Source of the DNA: Sulfitobacter sp.
GTDB taxonomy: Bacteria; Pseudomonadota; Alphaproteobacteria; Rhodobacterales; Rhodobacteraceae
Assembly (NCBI GenBank): GCA_029252045.1
Contig: JAQXCD010000025.1
Location: 1-48,400, forward strand
Reading direction: 5' to 3'
Length of the DNA stretch: 48,400 bases
Shown: positions 16,534 through 26,078 of the stretch, one piece after another
Layout of the letters: the number at the start of each line of letters is the position of its first letter
Numbering within the stretch: the stretch's first letter is position 1
The notes under the pieces: generated by a model
Told to the model about the DNA's origin: nothing
Databases searched by the model: none
The model's input: the letters and a program-made list of their open reading frames with translations, nothing else
Program-made: the position numbers and the translations under genes

Positions 16534-17028
16534 TTATTCGAGGATCACAAGCGGCGTGCCGAATTCGACGGCGGCCCCGTCTTCGACCAGAATGCGTTTA
16601 ATGGTGCCGGAACGCGGTGCCGGAATATGGTTCATGGTCTTCATGGCTTCCACGATAAGCAGCGTATCACCCTCGGCAACTTGTTTGCCGACAGCAATAA
16701 ACGCTGGCGCACCTGGCTCGGGTGAGGTATACACTGTACCCACCATCGGCGACGCGACGGCGCCGGGATCAGAGGCCGGATCAGCGCTTGCTGCTACAGG
16801 TGCCGCTGCGGTAGCGGCGGCTGGTGCAGCGGCCATCATCGCTGGTGCTGCCTGCATTGCGGCAGGGGCCATGATCTGCTGTGGCGGTTTGCGGGAGACG
16901 CGCACATTTAGGCTGTCATCCTCGGCATAGTCACGTTTGACCTGCAATTCTGTCAGGTCATTTTCGTTCAGCAGTTCTGCCAATGCCCGAATAAAGGCGA
17001 CGTCTGCATCATGTGTGTTCTTAGTCAT
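16534..17028 (-). CDS. accB: Biotin carboxyl carrier protein of acetyl-CoA carboxylase
   Basis: AccB carries biotin between AccC and the carboxyltransferase. The 164-residue protein has an N-terminal segment ([20 protein letters not shown]), an Ala/Pro/Met-rich flexible linker (about 50-85), and a C-terminal biotinyl domain. Biotin would be attached at Lys130 in [10 protein letters not shown] chose the ATG at 17028 ([10 protein letters not shown]), where homologs begin; an earlier in-frame start at 17067 adds poor sequence. The 256 bp upstream (17029-17284) contain no gene I can support and probably hold the operon promoter. Confidence 0.97.
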   Translation of the reverse strand: MTKNTHDADVAFIRALAELLNENDLTELQVKRDYAEDDSLNVRVSRKPPQQIMAPAAMQAAPAMMAAAPAAATAAAPVAASADPASDPGAVASPMVGTVYTSPEPGAPAFIAVGKQVAEGDTLLIVEAMKTMNHIPAPRSGTIKRILVEDGAAVEFGTPLVILE

Positions 17029-17284
17029 ATCGTACCTCGACCGTTGCGAAGGGGGCGCTTTGTGCACGTCCGTTTCAAGCGCTTATATGGCATGGACAGG
17101 GGCATGGAAAGGCGCGTCTTTACCCAAGGGTCAGGCGCGTATTCTGATTGCCTGAGGAGGGGGCGATTGTTCGCGGGTGGTCGGGCATAGGATCGGTCGG
17201 TCAGGGCTGTCAGCATTGGGGGCAAAAGCGTACGCGACAGCGGGGTATTGCCCGCGCCTGAAAGACGCGGACAATATGGGTTTG

Positions 17285-18552
17285 TTATTCGGCAATAAAG
17301 AAGTTGTTCAGCAGAACAAATGCGGAGGCATCCAGATCGGCAAGTGTAACATTGTCGATAGTCAGAGTGGAGCCATTGTCATTGCCCGCGCCAAAGTCAC
17401 CCAGATTGAACAGGGCGCTTAGATCAATAGAAGCGTTACCGCCGGAGAAATCGGTATTGGCCAGAATATCGGCGTAGAGAACATTTGACGCGTCATCGAC
17501 GAATATCTCGATCCGGTCGCCTGCGTCGAAGTCGACAATGCGGTCACGACCGGTGCGTCCCATAAAGACAAAGGCATCGTCACCCGCGCCGCCGGTCATT
17601 ACGTCATGGCCGGCACCACCTTCGATAACATCATTGCCGTCATTTCCGGACAGACGGTCATTGCCGGCATCGCCCGCAATGTAATCCGACCCTGCGCCAC
17701 CGGAGACGAAATCGTTGCCGTTGCCGCCATAGATTGCGTCATTCCCGCTGCCCGCATAGATGCGGTCATTGTTGTTACCGCCGTCAATTAGATCATTGCC
17801 GATGCCTCCGATGATCTTGTCGTTACCATTGCCGCCAAAAATCGGGTCATTTCCTGCAAGGCCATAAAGCTGGTCCTTGCGGTCGCCGCCGTACAGTGTG
17901 TCGCTGTCGCCGCCGCCATAAAAACGGTCATCCGCTGTGCCGCCCGAGAGGACGTCATTGCCGCCTTCGCCGCGCACGTCACCCGCAACGCCACGTGGTG
18001 TGCCGCTTTCGAGGACGAAGAAATCTTCAGCGCCCAGATCGGTCACGGAATAGGTGTCGTTGCCGGCGCCAAGGCGGACATCGTGCAGGACACCGAGGTT
18101 GAGAACGGTATCATCGCCATTGCCCATGTTAACTGTGCCGGTGATCGTGCCGATGGTTTCGCCGCCATCAATGCCGCCGATCAGTTGGTTTACCAGACGG
18201 TCGTTGCCGCTGCCTGTGTTGACCTGACCCTGAATATAGCCGCTGTTGATGATGCTGTCCCAGCCGTTGCCGGTCGCAACTGCGCCGATGACCCTACCAT
18301 CGTTAAAGAAGTTGCGCCCGCCGTTGCCTTGAAGGTCTACAGCAAAGGCTGTGCCGGGGGCTTTGCTGAGTGGCCGAAAAGGGTGTTCGTCAACTCGATC
18401 CCTGCGTCCGAGTTGGCAGTGACGGTTGTGGTGATGGCCCCGGAATTGGTGATCATGCCGCCAAACACGGAAAAATCAAATCCGGCAAGCGATGTGCCGA
18501 AGGCGTTTGTGCCCTCAAAGGCATTGGTTTCTTCGCTAAAGATAAATGGCAT
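17285..18552 (-). pseudogene. RTX/beta-roll calcium-binding protein, frameshifted
   Basis: An intact reading would give about 422 residues. The N-terminal part (MPFIFSEETNAFEGTNAFGT... to GIELTNT) is in one frame. After about 18385 the frame changes to PLSKAPGTAFAVDLQGNGG and continues to the stop at 17285. The first half has imperfect repeats such as MGNGDDTVLNLGVLHDVRLG. The second half is a run of RTX nonapeptides (GGNGNDKIIGG, GSGNDAIYGG, GAGDDAFVFMG), a calcium-dependent beta-roll usually found in type I-secreted proteins. No protease or lipase domain is seen. Restoring one C in the CCCTTTT tract at the break would rejoin the frames, so a sequencing error or a contingency tract is possible. 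Confidence 0.75.
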
Positions 18553-18682
18553 TTCTATGTCCCCATGATTGTTCGCTGACACATTTACGCCTTATTTACG
18601 CATTCCCATAGGTAATTCGGTCTTTGTTGCCCCTTCGAATACAAAGAGGAAAAACAAGACCAACTATATTGCGGGAGGCATG

Positions 18683-18703
18683 AAAAACCCCGCAAAAGCG
18701 GGG
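18683..18703 (-). terminator. Intrinsic terminator after livF
   Basis: On the minus strand CCCCGC-TTTT-GCGGGG (18703 to 18688) is followed by TTTTT (18687-18683). It ends the ABC transporter operon 30 bp after the livF stop. Confidence 0.9.
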
Positions 18704-18734
18704 CAATTCTGGGATATGCTGTGGGGAGGAGGCC

Positions 18735-19484
18735 TTAGATGGCGAGATATTCCGCCCGCAGCGATTCGTTATCGAGCACCTCTTGGGCACTGCCGTCAAA
18801 CACCACGCTGCCTGTGTCGAGGATCACGGCACGGTCCGCCAGCTTGAGCGCGCGCACGGCGTTCTGCTCAACCAGAATGGTGGTGATGCCTTGTTCCTTG
18901 ATGATCCGCAGCGTCTTTTCGATCTCGTCCACGATGACCGGGGCCAGACCCTCGTATGGCTCATCCAGCAGCAGAACTTTGATGTCACGGCACAGTGCAC
19001 GGGCGATGGCCAGCATTTGCTGTTCGCCACCTGATAGAGTGGTGCCTTCCTGTTTTTTACGCTCGCCCAGGCGCGGGAACAGCTCGTAGACACGCTCCAG
19101 CGACCAGCCGATGGGCGGGGCGATTTGTGCCAGTTTGAGGTTTTCCTCTACCGTGAGGCCTGGGATGATGCGGCGGTCTTCGGGCACCAGTGCCAGACCG
19201 GCAGCAGCGGCCTCGTAGCTTTTCATCTTGTGCAAGGGTTGGTGGTCCAGCCATACCTCGCCTTTGGTCAGTTGCGGGTCACCGATCTGGGCGATGGTGC
19301 GCAACGTGGAGGTTTTGCCCGCGCCGTTACGGCCCAGCAATGCCAGAATTTCGCCCTCGTGCACGTTAAAGCTGACGCCTTGCACGATGTAGCTTTCGCC
19401 GTAGGACGCGTGAATGTCCCAGACCGACAGAAAGGCGGGCGCTGTGGCGGCGTGGTTGGCGTTCTTGTTGAATGGTTCGCTCAT
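18735..19484 (-). CDS. livF: Liv-type ABC transporter ATPase (LivF)
   Basis: The 249-residue ATPase is the LivF-type partner of LivG. It has Walker A LGRNGAGKTS, the LivF-typical stretch ALVPEDRRIIPGLTVEENLKL, the signature TLSGGEQQMLAIARAL, and Walker B VLLLDEPYEGLAPVIVDEI, then the switch region TILVEQN. It is the last gene of a five-gene importer operon (binding protein, H, M, G, F) read leftward. It follows livG by 60 bp and is closed by the terminator at 18683-18703. The gene name follows the family; the real substrate is unknown. Confidence 0.92.
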   Translation of the reverse strand: MSEPFNKNANHAATAPAFLSVWDIHASYGESYIVQGVSFNVHEGEILALLGRNGAGKTSTLRTIAQIGDPQLTKGEVWLDHQPLHKMKSYEAAAAGLALVPEDRRIIPGLTVEENLKLAQIAPPIGWSLERVYELFPRLGERKKQEGTTLSGGEQQMLAIARALCRDIKVLLLDEPYEGLAPVIVDEIEKTLRIIKEQGITTILVEQNAVRALKLADRAVILDTGSVVFDGSAQEVLDNESLRAEYLAI

Positions 19485-19544
19485 AATGTCATGTATCCTT
19501 GAAGGGGAAGGGGGACCGCAGGGGTGGCGCGAAAAGATGCGCCT

Positions 19545-20306
19545 CTATACGGTCTGTGTCTCGCCCAGATAGGCTTCTTTAACCTTCGGATGGCCCTTGA
19601 TGTTATCGGGGGTATCTTCGACCAACGGGGTGCCCTGTGCCAACACGGTGATACGCTCGGCCAGCGAGAACACAACATGCATGTCGTGTTCGATGATGGC
19701 GATGGTGATGTCGCGCTCTTCCTTGATCTGCTTGAGCAGGTCGATGGTGTTGTTGGTGTCCGCACGCGCCATGCCCGCAGTGGGCTCATCCAGCAGCAAC
19801 AGACGTGGCTCCTGAGACAAGCACATCGCAATTTCCAGGCGCCGCTTGTCGCCGCGTGACATAGAAGAGGCGTGCATTTCGCGTTTGTCATAAAGCTTCA
19901 TGTCTTCGAGCATCGCTTTTGCTTTCTCGAACACGTCTTTTTCGCTCTCTACGCTGCCGATGGCATGCAGGCTGAACGCCCCGTCGCGTTTGGCAAAGCA
20001 GGGGATCAGCATGTTTTCCAACACCGTCAGATCCCCGAAGATTTCGGGGGTCTGGAACACGCGGGAGATGCCCATCTGGTTGATCTCGTAGGGTTTGCGC
20101 CCCAGCACCGACTGGCCGTCGAACATGACGGAACCGGTGTCCGGGATCAGCTTGCCCACCAGGCAGTTGAGCAGGGTGGATTTACCGGCCCCGTTGGGGC
20201 CGATGATCGCATGAACTGTGTTCTCCGCGATGCTGAGGTTGACGTTCCCCAGCGCTTGCAACCCGCCGAAGCGCTTGTTGACATTTTTGACTTCAAGAAT
20301 ACCCAT
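19545..20306 (-). CDS. livG: Liv-type ABC transporter ATPase (LivG)
   Basis: The 253-residue ATPase has Walker A IIGPNGAGKSTLLNCL, the LivG-typical GISRVFQTPEIFGDLTVLEN, a signature region SSMSRGDKRRLEIAMCL, in which the usual LSGG is replaced by MSRGD, and Walker B LLLLDEPTAGMARADT. The altered signature motif is a real oddity seen in this sequence. Such variation occurs in some LivG-like subfamilies, so the protein is probably functional. The start codon is 12 bp after the livM stop. Confidence 0.92.
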   Translation of the reverse strand: MGILEVKNVNKRFGGLQALGNVNLSIAENTVHAIIGPNGAGKSTLLNCLVGKLIPDTGSVMFDGQSVLGRKPYEINQMGISRVFQTPEIFGDLTVLENMLIPCFAKRDGAFSLHAIGSVESEKDVFEKAKAMLEDMKLYDKREMHASSMSRGDKRRLEIAMCLSQEPRLLLLDEPTAGMARADTNNTIDLLKQIKEERDITIAIIEHDMHVVFSLAERITVLAQGTPLVEDTPDNIKGHPKVKEAYLGETQTV

Positions 20307-20318
20307 GTCGTTCGCTCC

Positions 20319-21509
20319 TTATTCGGCAGGTGTGTCGGAAGATTTCGGATCGGCACTTTCGCGACGGAAGAGTTTTGCGATGCGTTGACCGCCCTCGACC
20401 AAACCACCCGGCAGGAAAATAACGACCAGCATAAACAGCAGACCCAGTGTCAGGTGCCAGCCTTTGCCCACGAAGGGGTAGACAAGGGCGACCATAAAAT
20501 CGGTGAGGCCATCGGGCAGGAAAGAGAACCACTGCTCCAGAACGCTTTCGTTGATCTTGGAGACGATGTTTTCCATGTACTTGATGAAACCCGCGCCCAG
20601 AACCGGCCCTATCAGGGTACCTGCACCGCCGAGGATCGTCATCAGGACCACTTCGCCTGACGCAGTCCAGAACATGCGTTCCGCGCCCACTTGGGTGTCC
20701 ATCGCCACCAGCAGACCACCCGCCAGACCCGCATACATGCCAGAGATCACAAAGGCCGCCAGTGTGTAGGGTTTGGAGTTGAGGCCGGTATAGTTCATCC
20801 GGTTCTGGTTGGATTTGACCGCGCGCAGCATCATACCGAAAGGCGAGCGGAAGATGCGGATCGACAGGTAGAAGGCGACCAGCATGATGATGGCGGCAAG
20901 GTAATAGCCTGCGTTGAAGGTAAAGACCCAATCGCCGATGTGCAGGTCCGTGCTGGCTTTCATATCCAGACCGAACAGGTTCGCGCTGGGGGTTCGGCCA
21001 TCGGTAGAGGCGGAGTCCAGAATACGCGGATCGGCTAGTTTGGGCTGAAGGCCAGTCTCGCCACCCGTGATGGGCGTGAGAACAGAATAGGCCAGCGCAT
21101 AAGACATCTGGGCAAATGCCAGCGTCAGGATCGAGAAGTAGATGCCCGAGCGGCGCAGCGAGATCCAGCCGACCAGCAGCGAGAAGGCACCGGCAACGAT
21201 GACCGAGACAAGGATCGCAGGGATCACGTTCATCGTCAGCAGTTTCATCATCCAGATGGCGGCATAAGATCCCACACCCAGAAAGGCGGCGTGTCCAAAG
21301 CTGAGGTAGCCTGTGAGGCCGAACAGGATGTTGAACCCGATGGCGAAGATGCCAAAGATCACCAGACGTTGCATCAGGTCGGGGTAACCCCCGTTGAACT
21401 GTGCCATGCCCGACCCTTCGGGGAAGGGGTTGAGGATGAAGGGAGCTGCGAGGGCGAGAATGGCCACAACGATCAGCAGGCTAAAGTCGCGTTTTGTAAG
21501 TCCTAGCAT
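20319..21509 (-). CDS. livM: Liv-type ABC transporter permease (LivM)
   Basis: The 396-residue inner-membrane permease has about ten hydrophobic segments and the LivM signature [18 protein letters not shown]. The segment [20 protein letters not shown] is the cytosolic coupling loop that contacts the ATPase. [20 protein letters not shown] closes the permease fold. A long extracytoplasmic loop (about 165-205, [19 protein letters not shown]...) is larger than in the E. coli protein, as in urea- or amide-type relatives. The gene lies 4 bp after livH. Confidence 0.93.
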   Translation of the reverse strand: MLGLTKRDFSLLIVVAILALAAPFILNPFPEGSGMAQFNGGYPDLMQRLVIFGIFAIGFNILFGLTGYLSFGHAAFLGVGSYAAIWMMKLLTMNVIPAILVSVIVAGAFSLLVGWISLRRSGIYFSILTLAFAQMSYALAYSVLTPITGGETGLQPKLADPRILDSASTDGRTPSANLFGLDMKASTDLHIGDWVFTFNAGYYLAAIIMLVAFYLSIRIFRSPFGMMLRAVKSNQNRMNYTGLNSKPYTLAAFVISGMYAGLAGGLLVAMDTQVGAERMFWTASGEVVLMTILGGAGTLIGPVLGAGFIKYMENIVSKINESVLEQWFSFLPDGLTDFMVALVYPFVGKGWHLTLGLLFMLVVIFLPGGLVEGGQRIAKLFRRESADPKSSDTPAE

Positions 21510-21513
21510 TTTC

Positions 21514-22545
21514 TTAATCCTCCATCACGCCTTTGCGACCCATAAGGCCACGAGGACGCGTCAGCAAAATGATGATCGCAACAAGGTAGATGATGATCTG
21601 GTTGATGCCGGGGATGACCTCCAGCACGCCTGCCATCGAGGCAAAGCTTTCCAGAATACCCAGCAGGAAACCTGCCAGCACCGCGCCGGGCAAACTGCCC
21701 ATACCACCGACAACCACCACAACAAAGCTGAGAACCAGAAAATCCATACCCATGTGATAGTTGGGAGAGTTGATTGGCGCATACATCACACCCGCCAGAC
21801 CCGCGACTGCCGCCGCAATGCCGAACATGATAGTAAAGCGTTTGTCGATGTTGATGCCCAGCAGGCCCACGGTTTCGCGGTCGGCCATGCCGGCCCGAAC
21901 AACCATCCCGAATGTCGTAAACTGGAGGAAGGCAAAGACAGCACCGATGATCACGGCTGAGAAGGAAAAATAGATCAGGCGCCAGTAGGGGTAGATGATC
22001 GTGTTGGGATCAAAGCCCAGCATCGCACCGAAATCGAACGAACCTGCAAAAGCAGCAGGCGCGGGGGTCGGGATCGGGTTGGCGCCGTAGAAATATTTGA
22101 TCACTTCCTGCAACACAATCGCCAGACCGAAAGTCACAAGGATCTGGTCGGCGTGGGGGCGGCTGTAGAAGTGTTTGATCAGGCCGCGCTCCATAATAAA
22201 ACCGATGGCGATCATGACAGGGATGGCGAACAGGATCGACAGGGGTACGGCCCAGTCGATCATCCAGGCACCAGTCGATTCCCCGAACCATTGCTGGATA
22301 TAGAGAACATCGTCGAACTTTGGATTACCCAGAAAGTCGGTTCCCGTAGGTTCGGTCGCCTTGTGGCTGAGTGTTAGCAGTTTTGAGAAAGTCACGGCGC
22401 AGAAAGAGCCGATCATGAACAAGGCACCGTGGGCAAAGTTGACCACGCCGAGTGTGCCGAAAATGAGCGTCAGACCAAGGGCAATCAATGCATATGCAGA
22501 TCCCTTGTCGAGGCCGTTGAGAATTTGAAGGAGAATTGCGTCCAT
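21514..22545 (-). CDS. livH: Liv-type ABC transporter permease (LivH)
   Basis: The 343-residue permease starts [20 protein letters not shown] and carries [21 protein letters not shown], the family hallmark, plus the coupling loop [21 protein letters not shown] chose the ATG at 22545; another in-frame ATG four codons upstream (22557) is equally possible. An insertion of about 35 residues after the second membrane segment ([20 protein letters not shown]) is not in classical LivH. The binding-protein gene lies upstream, separated by a strong hairpin. Confidence 0.92.
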   Translation of the reverse strand: MDAILLQILNGLDKGSAYALIALGLTLIFGTLGVVNFAHGALFMIGSFCAVTFSKLLTLSHKATEPTGTDFLGNPKFDDVLYIQQWFGESTGAWMIDWAVPLSILFAIPVMIAIGFIMERGLIKHFYSRPHADQILVTFGLAIVLQEVIKYFYGANPIPTPAPAAFAGSFDFGAMLGFDPNTIIYPYWRLIYFSFSAVIIGAVFAFLQFTTFGMVVRAGMADRETVGLLGINIDKRFTIMFGIAAAVAGLAGVMYAPINSPNYHMGMDFLVLSFVVVVVGGMGSLPGAVLAGFLLGILESFASMAGVLEVIPGINQIIIYLVAIIILLTRPRGLMGRKGVMED

Positions 22546-22635
22546 GGTCCGTCCCATCTGTCACAAGTTCACAGCGCCCCCCGAAGGTGGGTGGCCGATT
22601 TGCGGGCTATTGGTTTGTGAGTTTAGTCAGAAGTG

Positions 22636-22660
22636 CAGGGCGGGCACATAACCCGCCCTG
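22636..22660 (-). other. Intercistronic hairpin between binding-protein gene and livH
   Basis: CAGGGCGGG (22636-22644) pairs perfectly with CCCGCCCTG (22652-22660) across a 7-nt loop. No U-run follows on the minus strand. Hairpins just after the binding-protein gene commonly protect its mRNA and lower permease expression, which fits the need for more binding protein than channel. Confidence 0.75.
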
Positions 22661-22676
22661 CTATGCAGGCAGACGC

Positions 22677-24041
22677 TTATGCGCCCGGGTTGCAAGCGCC
22701 CAAAGAGCCACCGGCGAACTGCGGGTGATCGGGTGCGTATGTAACTGCTTCGGTTGGCGTAACTTCCACAATTTCAACCAGATCGTACTGGTTTTCTGGG
22801 TTCTCTTTACCCTTCACAACCAGAACGTCTTTGAAACACTGGTGATCGTCGGCACGGTAGAGTGTCGGGCCGTTGCCCAGACCGTCAAACTCGAAACCCG
22901 CAAGCGCTTCTGCAACCGAGCATGGGTTGAAGGATTTACCGCGTGTAACCGCATCCGCATAGAGCAGGGTCTGAACGTAGCATGTGTGCGCCGCCTGTGA
23001 GGGAGGGAAGCCATACTTGGTACCAAACGACTTCACGAAGGCATTTGTACCTGCGTAACGTGCGCCCAGTTTGTCCTCAAGCGACCAGTCCCAGTTCTGG
23101 GAGCCGATGATGCCCTTGATGTTGGCGCCCGCACCGCGAGCCATCAGCTCGGAGTAGAGTGGAACAACGATCTCGAACTTCTTGCCGTTAACCATCTGGT
23201 CACGCAGGCCGAACTGAACCGCGTTGGTCAGCGAGTTTACCATGTTACCGCCGTAGTGGTTCAGAACCAGCACATCGGCGCCGGACTGGATCACGGGTGC
23301 AATATAGGCGGAGAAGTCTGTTGCGGTCAGCGGTGTTTTTACTGCTGCAACGGTTTCCCAACCCAGTGCCTCGGTGGAGGAACGCACGGCTTCTTCTGTG
23401 GTGTAACCCCAGTTGTAGTCGGCTGTCAGGTGGTATGCTTTGCGGTCCGCGCCGTATTCTTTGGTAAGGATCGGTGCAAGTGCTGCGCCGGACATATAGG
23501 AGTTAAAGAAGTGACGGAAGCCGTTGGCTTTCTTGTCTTTACCCGTTGTGTCGTTGGAGTGGGTCAGACCGGCCATGAAGATAACGCCGGCCTCTTGGCA
23601 CAGCGCCTGAACAGCAACAGCCACACCGGAGGAGGAACCGCCGGAGATCATGACCGCGCCGTCTTTTTCGATCATCGACTTGGCGGAAGCGCGTGCCGCG
23701 TCGGATTTTGTCTGTGTATCACCGGTAACGAACTGGACTTTCTTGCCCAGAATGCCCGTGCCGTCCAGCACCTTGGAGCTGAATGTGGTCAGCATGCCGC
23801 CGTCGCCCATCCCGTTCAGGTGCTCGACTGCCAGTTCGAATGCGCGCAGTTCGTCTGCGCCCTCATCCGCGTAGGGGCCGGACTGCGGTACGTTGAATCC
23901 CAGAGTTACGGTGTCGCCCTGTGGCGCGTTTGTAAAGCCGGAGTGGCCGTCGGCGCGTAGATATGTAGGCAGTGCAAGACCGGCGCCGGCAACTGCACCG
24001 GCTTGGATCAGACCGCGACGTGTCGGATTGAAGATTGACAT
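22677..24041 (-). CDS. Liv/urea/amide-type ABC transporter substrate-binding protein
   Basis: This 454-residue periplasmic binding protein is the first gene of the importer operon. Its N-terminus has a Tat-like pair (NPTRRGLIQAG, Arg8-Arg9) followed by a hydrophobic stretch ending near LRADG. The body is a peripla-BP_6 type: VTLGFNVPQSGPYADEGADE, ISGGSSSGVAVAVQALCQEA, then AYHLTADYNWGYTTEEAVRS, and ADVLVLNHYGGNMVN. The family transports branched-chain amino acids, urea, amides or other small polar molecules; I cannot say which. It is divergent from the ScfR-like regulator across 236 bp. Confidence 0.88.
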   Translation of the reverse strand: MSIFNPTRRGLIQAGAVAGAGLALPTYLRADGHSGFTNAPQGDTVTLGFNVPQSGPYADEGADELRAFELAVEHLNGMGDGGMLTTFSSKVLDGTGILGKKVQFVTGDTQTKSDAARASAKSMIEKDGAVMISGGSSSGVAVAVQALCQEAGVIFMAGLTHSNDTTGKDKKANGFRHFFNSYMSGAALAPILTKEYGADRKAYHLTADYNWGYTTEEAVRSSTEALGWETVAAVKTPLTATDFSAYIAPVIQSGADVLVLNHYGGNMVNSLTNAVQFGLRDQMVNGKKFEIVVPLYSELMARGAGANIKGIIGSQNWDWSLEDKLGARYAGTNAFVKSFGTKYGFPPSQAAHTCYVQTLLYADAVTRGKSFNPCSVAEALAGFEFDGLGNGPTLYRADDHQCFKDVLVVKGKENPENQYDLVEIVEVTPTEAVTYAPDHPQFAGGSLGACNPGA

Positions 24042-24167
24042 GGATGTCCTCCCGAAAGTTTCAAACAGGCACCACTACCTTCTCCCGGGTGTTGGTGCTG
24101 GCACGCATTGTGTGCAAAACCACTATCGGGGTGGGAGGGCGCGGTCGCAATAAGGCCCTTGATTGAA

Positions 24168-24191
24168 TGCATTTATTTGTAAATAAATGCA
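24168..24191. promoter_or_regulatory. 24-bp perfect inverted repeat, probable regulator operator
   Basis: TGCATTTATTT (24168-24178), GT, AAATAAATGCA (24181-24191) is a perfect 11-bp inverted repeat. Its centre, TTTGTAAA, resembles the TTTGCAAA core reported for RamB/PccR/MccR-type short-chain acyl regulators. It lies between the importer operon and the divergent regulator gene of that family, 86 bp before the regulator start and 127 bp before the importer start. It is very AT-rich compared with its surroundings. Function is inferred. Confidence 0.7.
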
Positions 24192-24277
24192 CATCGAAAC
24201 CGGTTTGAGTGTAAAGTTAGTGATGTTGCAGTGCAGAAAGTCCCTGAATTCCGTCAATTTTTCACAGGCATCCGATC

Positions 24278-25567
24278 ATGGCGCGTGAGAGCCTGACAGG
24301 CAGCCGTATCCGTGAGCGGCGGGTCATGCAGGGTCTGAAGCAGGCTGATCTGGCCCGCACCATCGGCATTTCGGCCAGTTACCTGAACCTGATCGAGCAT
24401 AACCGACGCAGAATCGGCGGTAAGCTGTTGCTGGGCATTGCAGCAGCATTGGAGGTCGAACCACAGGCCTTAACCGAAGGTGCAGAGGCCGCATTACTGG
24501 GCGTTCTGGGGGAGGCCGCACTGGCCGCAAACCTGTCGCAGGACGATGCCCGCCGTGCGGAGGCTTTTGCAGGCCGCTTTCCCGGCTGGGCCGAAGCGCT
24601 GGCTGCCAGTCAGCGGCGTGTGGCCGCCTTGGAGCGCACGGTAGAGAGCCTGAGTGACCGGATGTCGCACGACCCCTATCTGGCGGATTCGATGCATGAG
24701 TTGCTGACCACTGCGGCGGCTGTAAGGTCCACCGCTGAAATTCTGGCGGGCGACGAAGGGCTGGAGCGCGAATGGCAGGATCGCTTTCACGCCAACCTTG
24801 ATGCAGACAGCCGCAGGCTGGCGCAGAGTGCGCAGTCTTTGGTGGGGTATCTGGAGCAAAGCAAAGGCGCTGCCGCAGCCGGCCGTTCGCCGCAGGAGGA
24901 GGTCGAGGCCTATCTCGCAGCGCAGGATTTCTATTTTCCGCAGTTGGAACAAGGCGGCGGAGATGCGTCTGTTGATGCGCTTCTGGGCGCGCAAGGCGTG
25001 GCCCTGTCGGATGCCGCGGTGTTCATCCTGCGCGGCGTGCTGGAGCAGGTACGCGAGGATGCCGCGGCATTGTCACTGGGGGCGTTGCAGGCTGCCATTG
25101 ACGAAATAGGTGTAAAGCCTGTGACACTGGCGCGGCGGCTTGCCGTTCCCGTGGCCTTGATGTTGCGGCGTCTGGCGGCATTGCCATCACTGGGTGGCGG
25201 GCTGGTGGTCTGCGACCGCTCCGGCACAGTGATCTTTCGCAAGACGGTAGACGGGTTTTCGGTGCCGCGTTTTGACAGCTGTTGCCCGCTCTGGCCGCTG
25301 TTTGCAGCCCTTGCGGCACCCGGATCGGTGTTGCGCGAACGTGTAGGCCAGCTGGGGCGTGGGCAGATGCAGTTTGATGCTTTTGCCACAACCGAGCTGG
25401 CAACCGCCTATGAATACAACACTCCGGTGCCCGCACGCGGTGTGATGTTGTTGCTGCCCGCGCCGACGGGCGATGCAAGTATGCCTGTGCGCGCTGTGGG
25501 GGCCACCTGCCGGATTTGCCCGCACGAACGTTGCCATGCGCGGCGTGAGCCGTCGATCATGAGATAG
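24278..25567 (+). CDS. XRE/ScfR-like transcriptional regulator with C-terminal Cys motif
   Basis: The 429-residue protein starts with a Cro/C1-type helix-turn-helix (RIRERRVMQGLKQADLARTI, then GISASYLNLIEHNRRRIGGK). It ends with the DUF2083-like motif ATCRICPHERCHARREPSI, as in ScfR/RamB/PccR regulators that sense short-chain acyl-CoA. The usual IrrE-like HExxH region is not evident. Instead residues about 130-195 (MHELLTTAAAVRSTAEILAG with RFHANLDADSRRLAQSAQSL) resemble a kinase HisKA hairpin. It is divergent from the importer and lies 133 bp upstream of a receiver-kinase module in the same direction. The 25568-25700 gap holds no gene I can support. Confidence 0.85.
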   Translation: MARESLTGSRIRERRVMQGLKQADLARTIGISASYLNLIEHNRRRIGGKLLLGIAAALEVEPQALTEGAEAALLGVLGEAALAANLSQDDARRAEAFAGRFPGWAEALAASQRRVAALERTVESLSDRMSHDPYLADSMHELLTTAAAVRSTAEILAGDEGLEREWQDRFHANLDADSRRLAQSAQSLVGYLEQSKGAAAAGRSPQEEVEAYLAAQDFYFPQLEQGGGDASVDALLGAQGVALSDAAVFILRGVLEQVREDAAALSLGALQAAIDEIGVKPVTLARRLAVPVALMLRRLAALPSLGGGLVVCDRSGTVIFRKTVDGFSVPRFDSCCPLWPLFAALAAPGSVLRERVGQLGRGQMQFDAFATTELATAYEYNTPVPARGVMLLLPAPTGDASMPVRAVGATCRICPHERCHARREPSIMR

Positions 25568-25700
25568 AGAAAACGCAGGCAGGAGGCTGCCTTACATTTT
25601 GACACCGCGCCCCGATGGGTGCATCGTACAACAAACTTACAGACGCAGGACTGGCAATAGATCAATCCGCGCCTGTTGTGACCGGGGGGAGGGCACTTGC

Positions 25701-26078
25701 ATGACCAAACATGTCGTGTTGGTGGAGGATGAAACCAATATCGCAGAAGCGATCCGATTTTTGCTGAGCCGTGATGGCTGGCGGGTCGAGACGCTAGCCA
25801 ACGGGGGAAGTGCTGCGGAGGTTATCCGCGCGGCCAAACCTGATTTGTTGATATTGGATGTCATGCTGCCCGGCAAAACCGGTTTCGAGATCATGGCAGA
25901 GCTGCGCAGCGATGATACGCTGGCGGAGATGCCGGTGTTGATGCTGACCGCGCGCGGTCAGGCCCGCGACCGCGAAATGGCGCTGCAAGCTGGGGTGAGC
26001 CGGTTTATGACCAAACCCTTCTCGAACGAAGAAATGCTATCGACGGTGCGCGAGCTTACTGCGGGCCGCGTAAGCTGA
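25701..26078 (+). CDS. Single-domain response regulator (CheY-like)
   Basis: The 125-residue protein is a receiver domain only, with no output domain. The acidic pair is in VLVEDETN (Glu9-Asp10), the phosphoryl acceptor is Asp53 (LLILDVMLPGK), the switch Thr is in VLMLTARGQ, and the invariant Lys is in FMTKPFSNEE. I chose the ATG at 25701, which follows GGGGGAGGG; an earlier in-frame start is unsupported. It overlaps the next gene by one base (TGATG), so it is part of the kinase operon. It probably acts by protein contact or as a phosphate relay. Confidence 0.93.
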   Translation: MTKHVVLVEDETNIAEAIRFLLSRDGWRVETLANGGSAAEVIRAAKPDLLILDVMLPGKTGFEIMAELRSDDTLAEMPVLMLTARGQARDREMALQAGVSRFMTKPFSNEEMLSTVRELTAGRVS

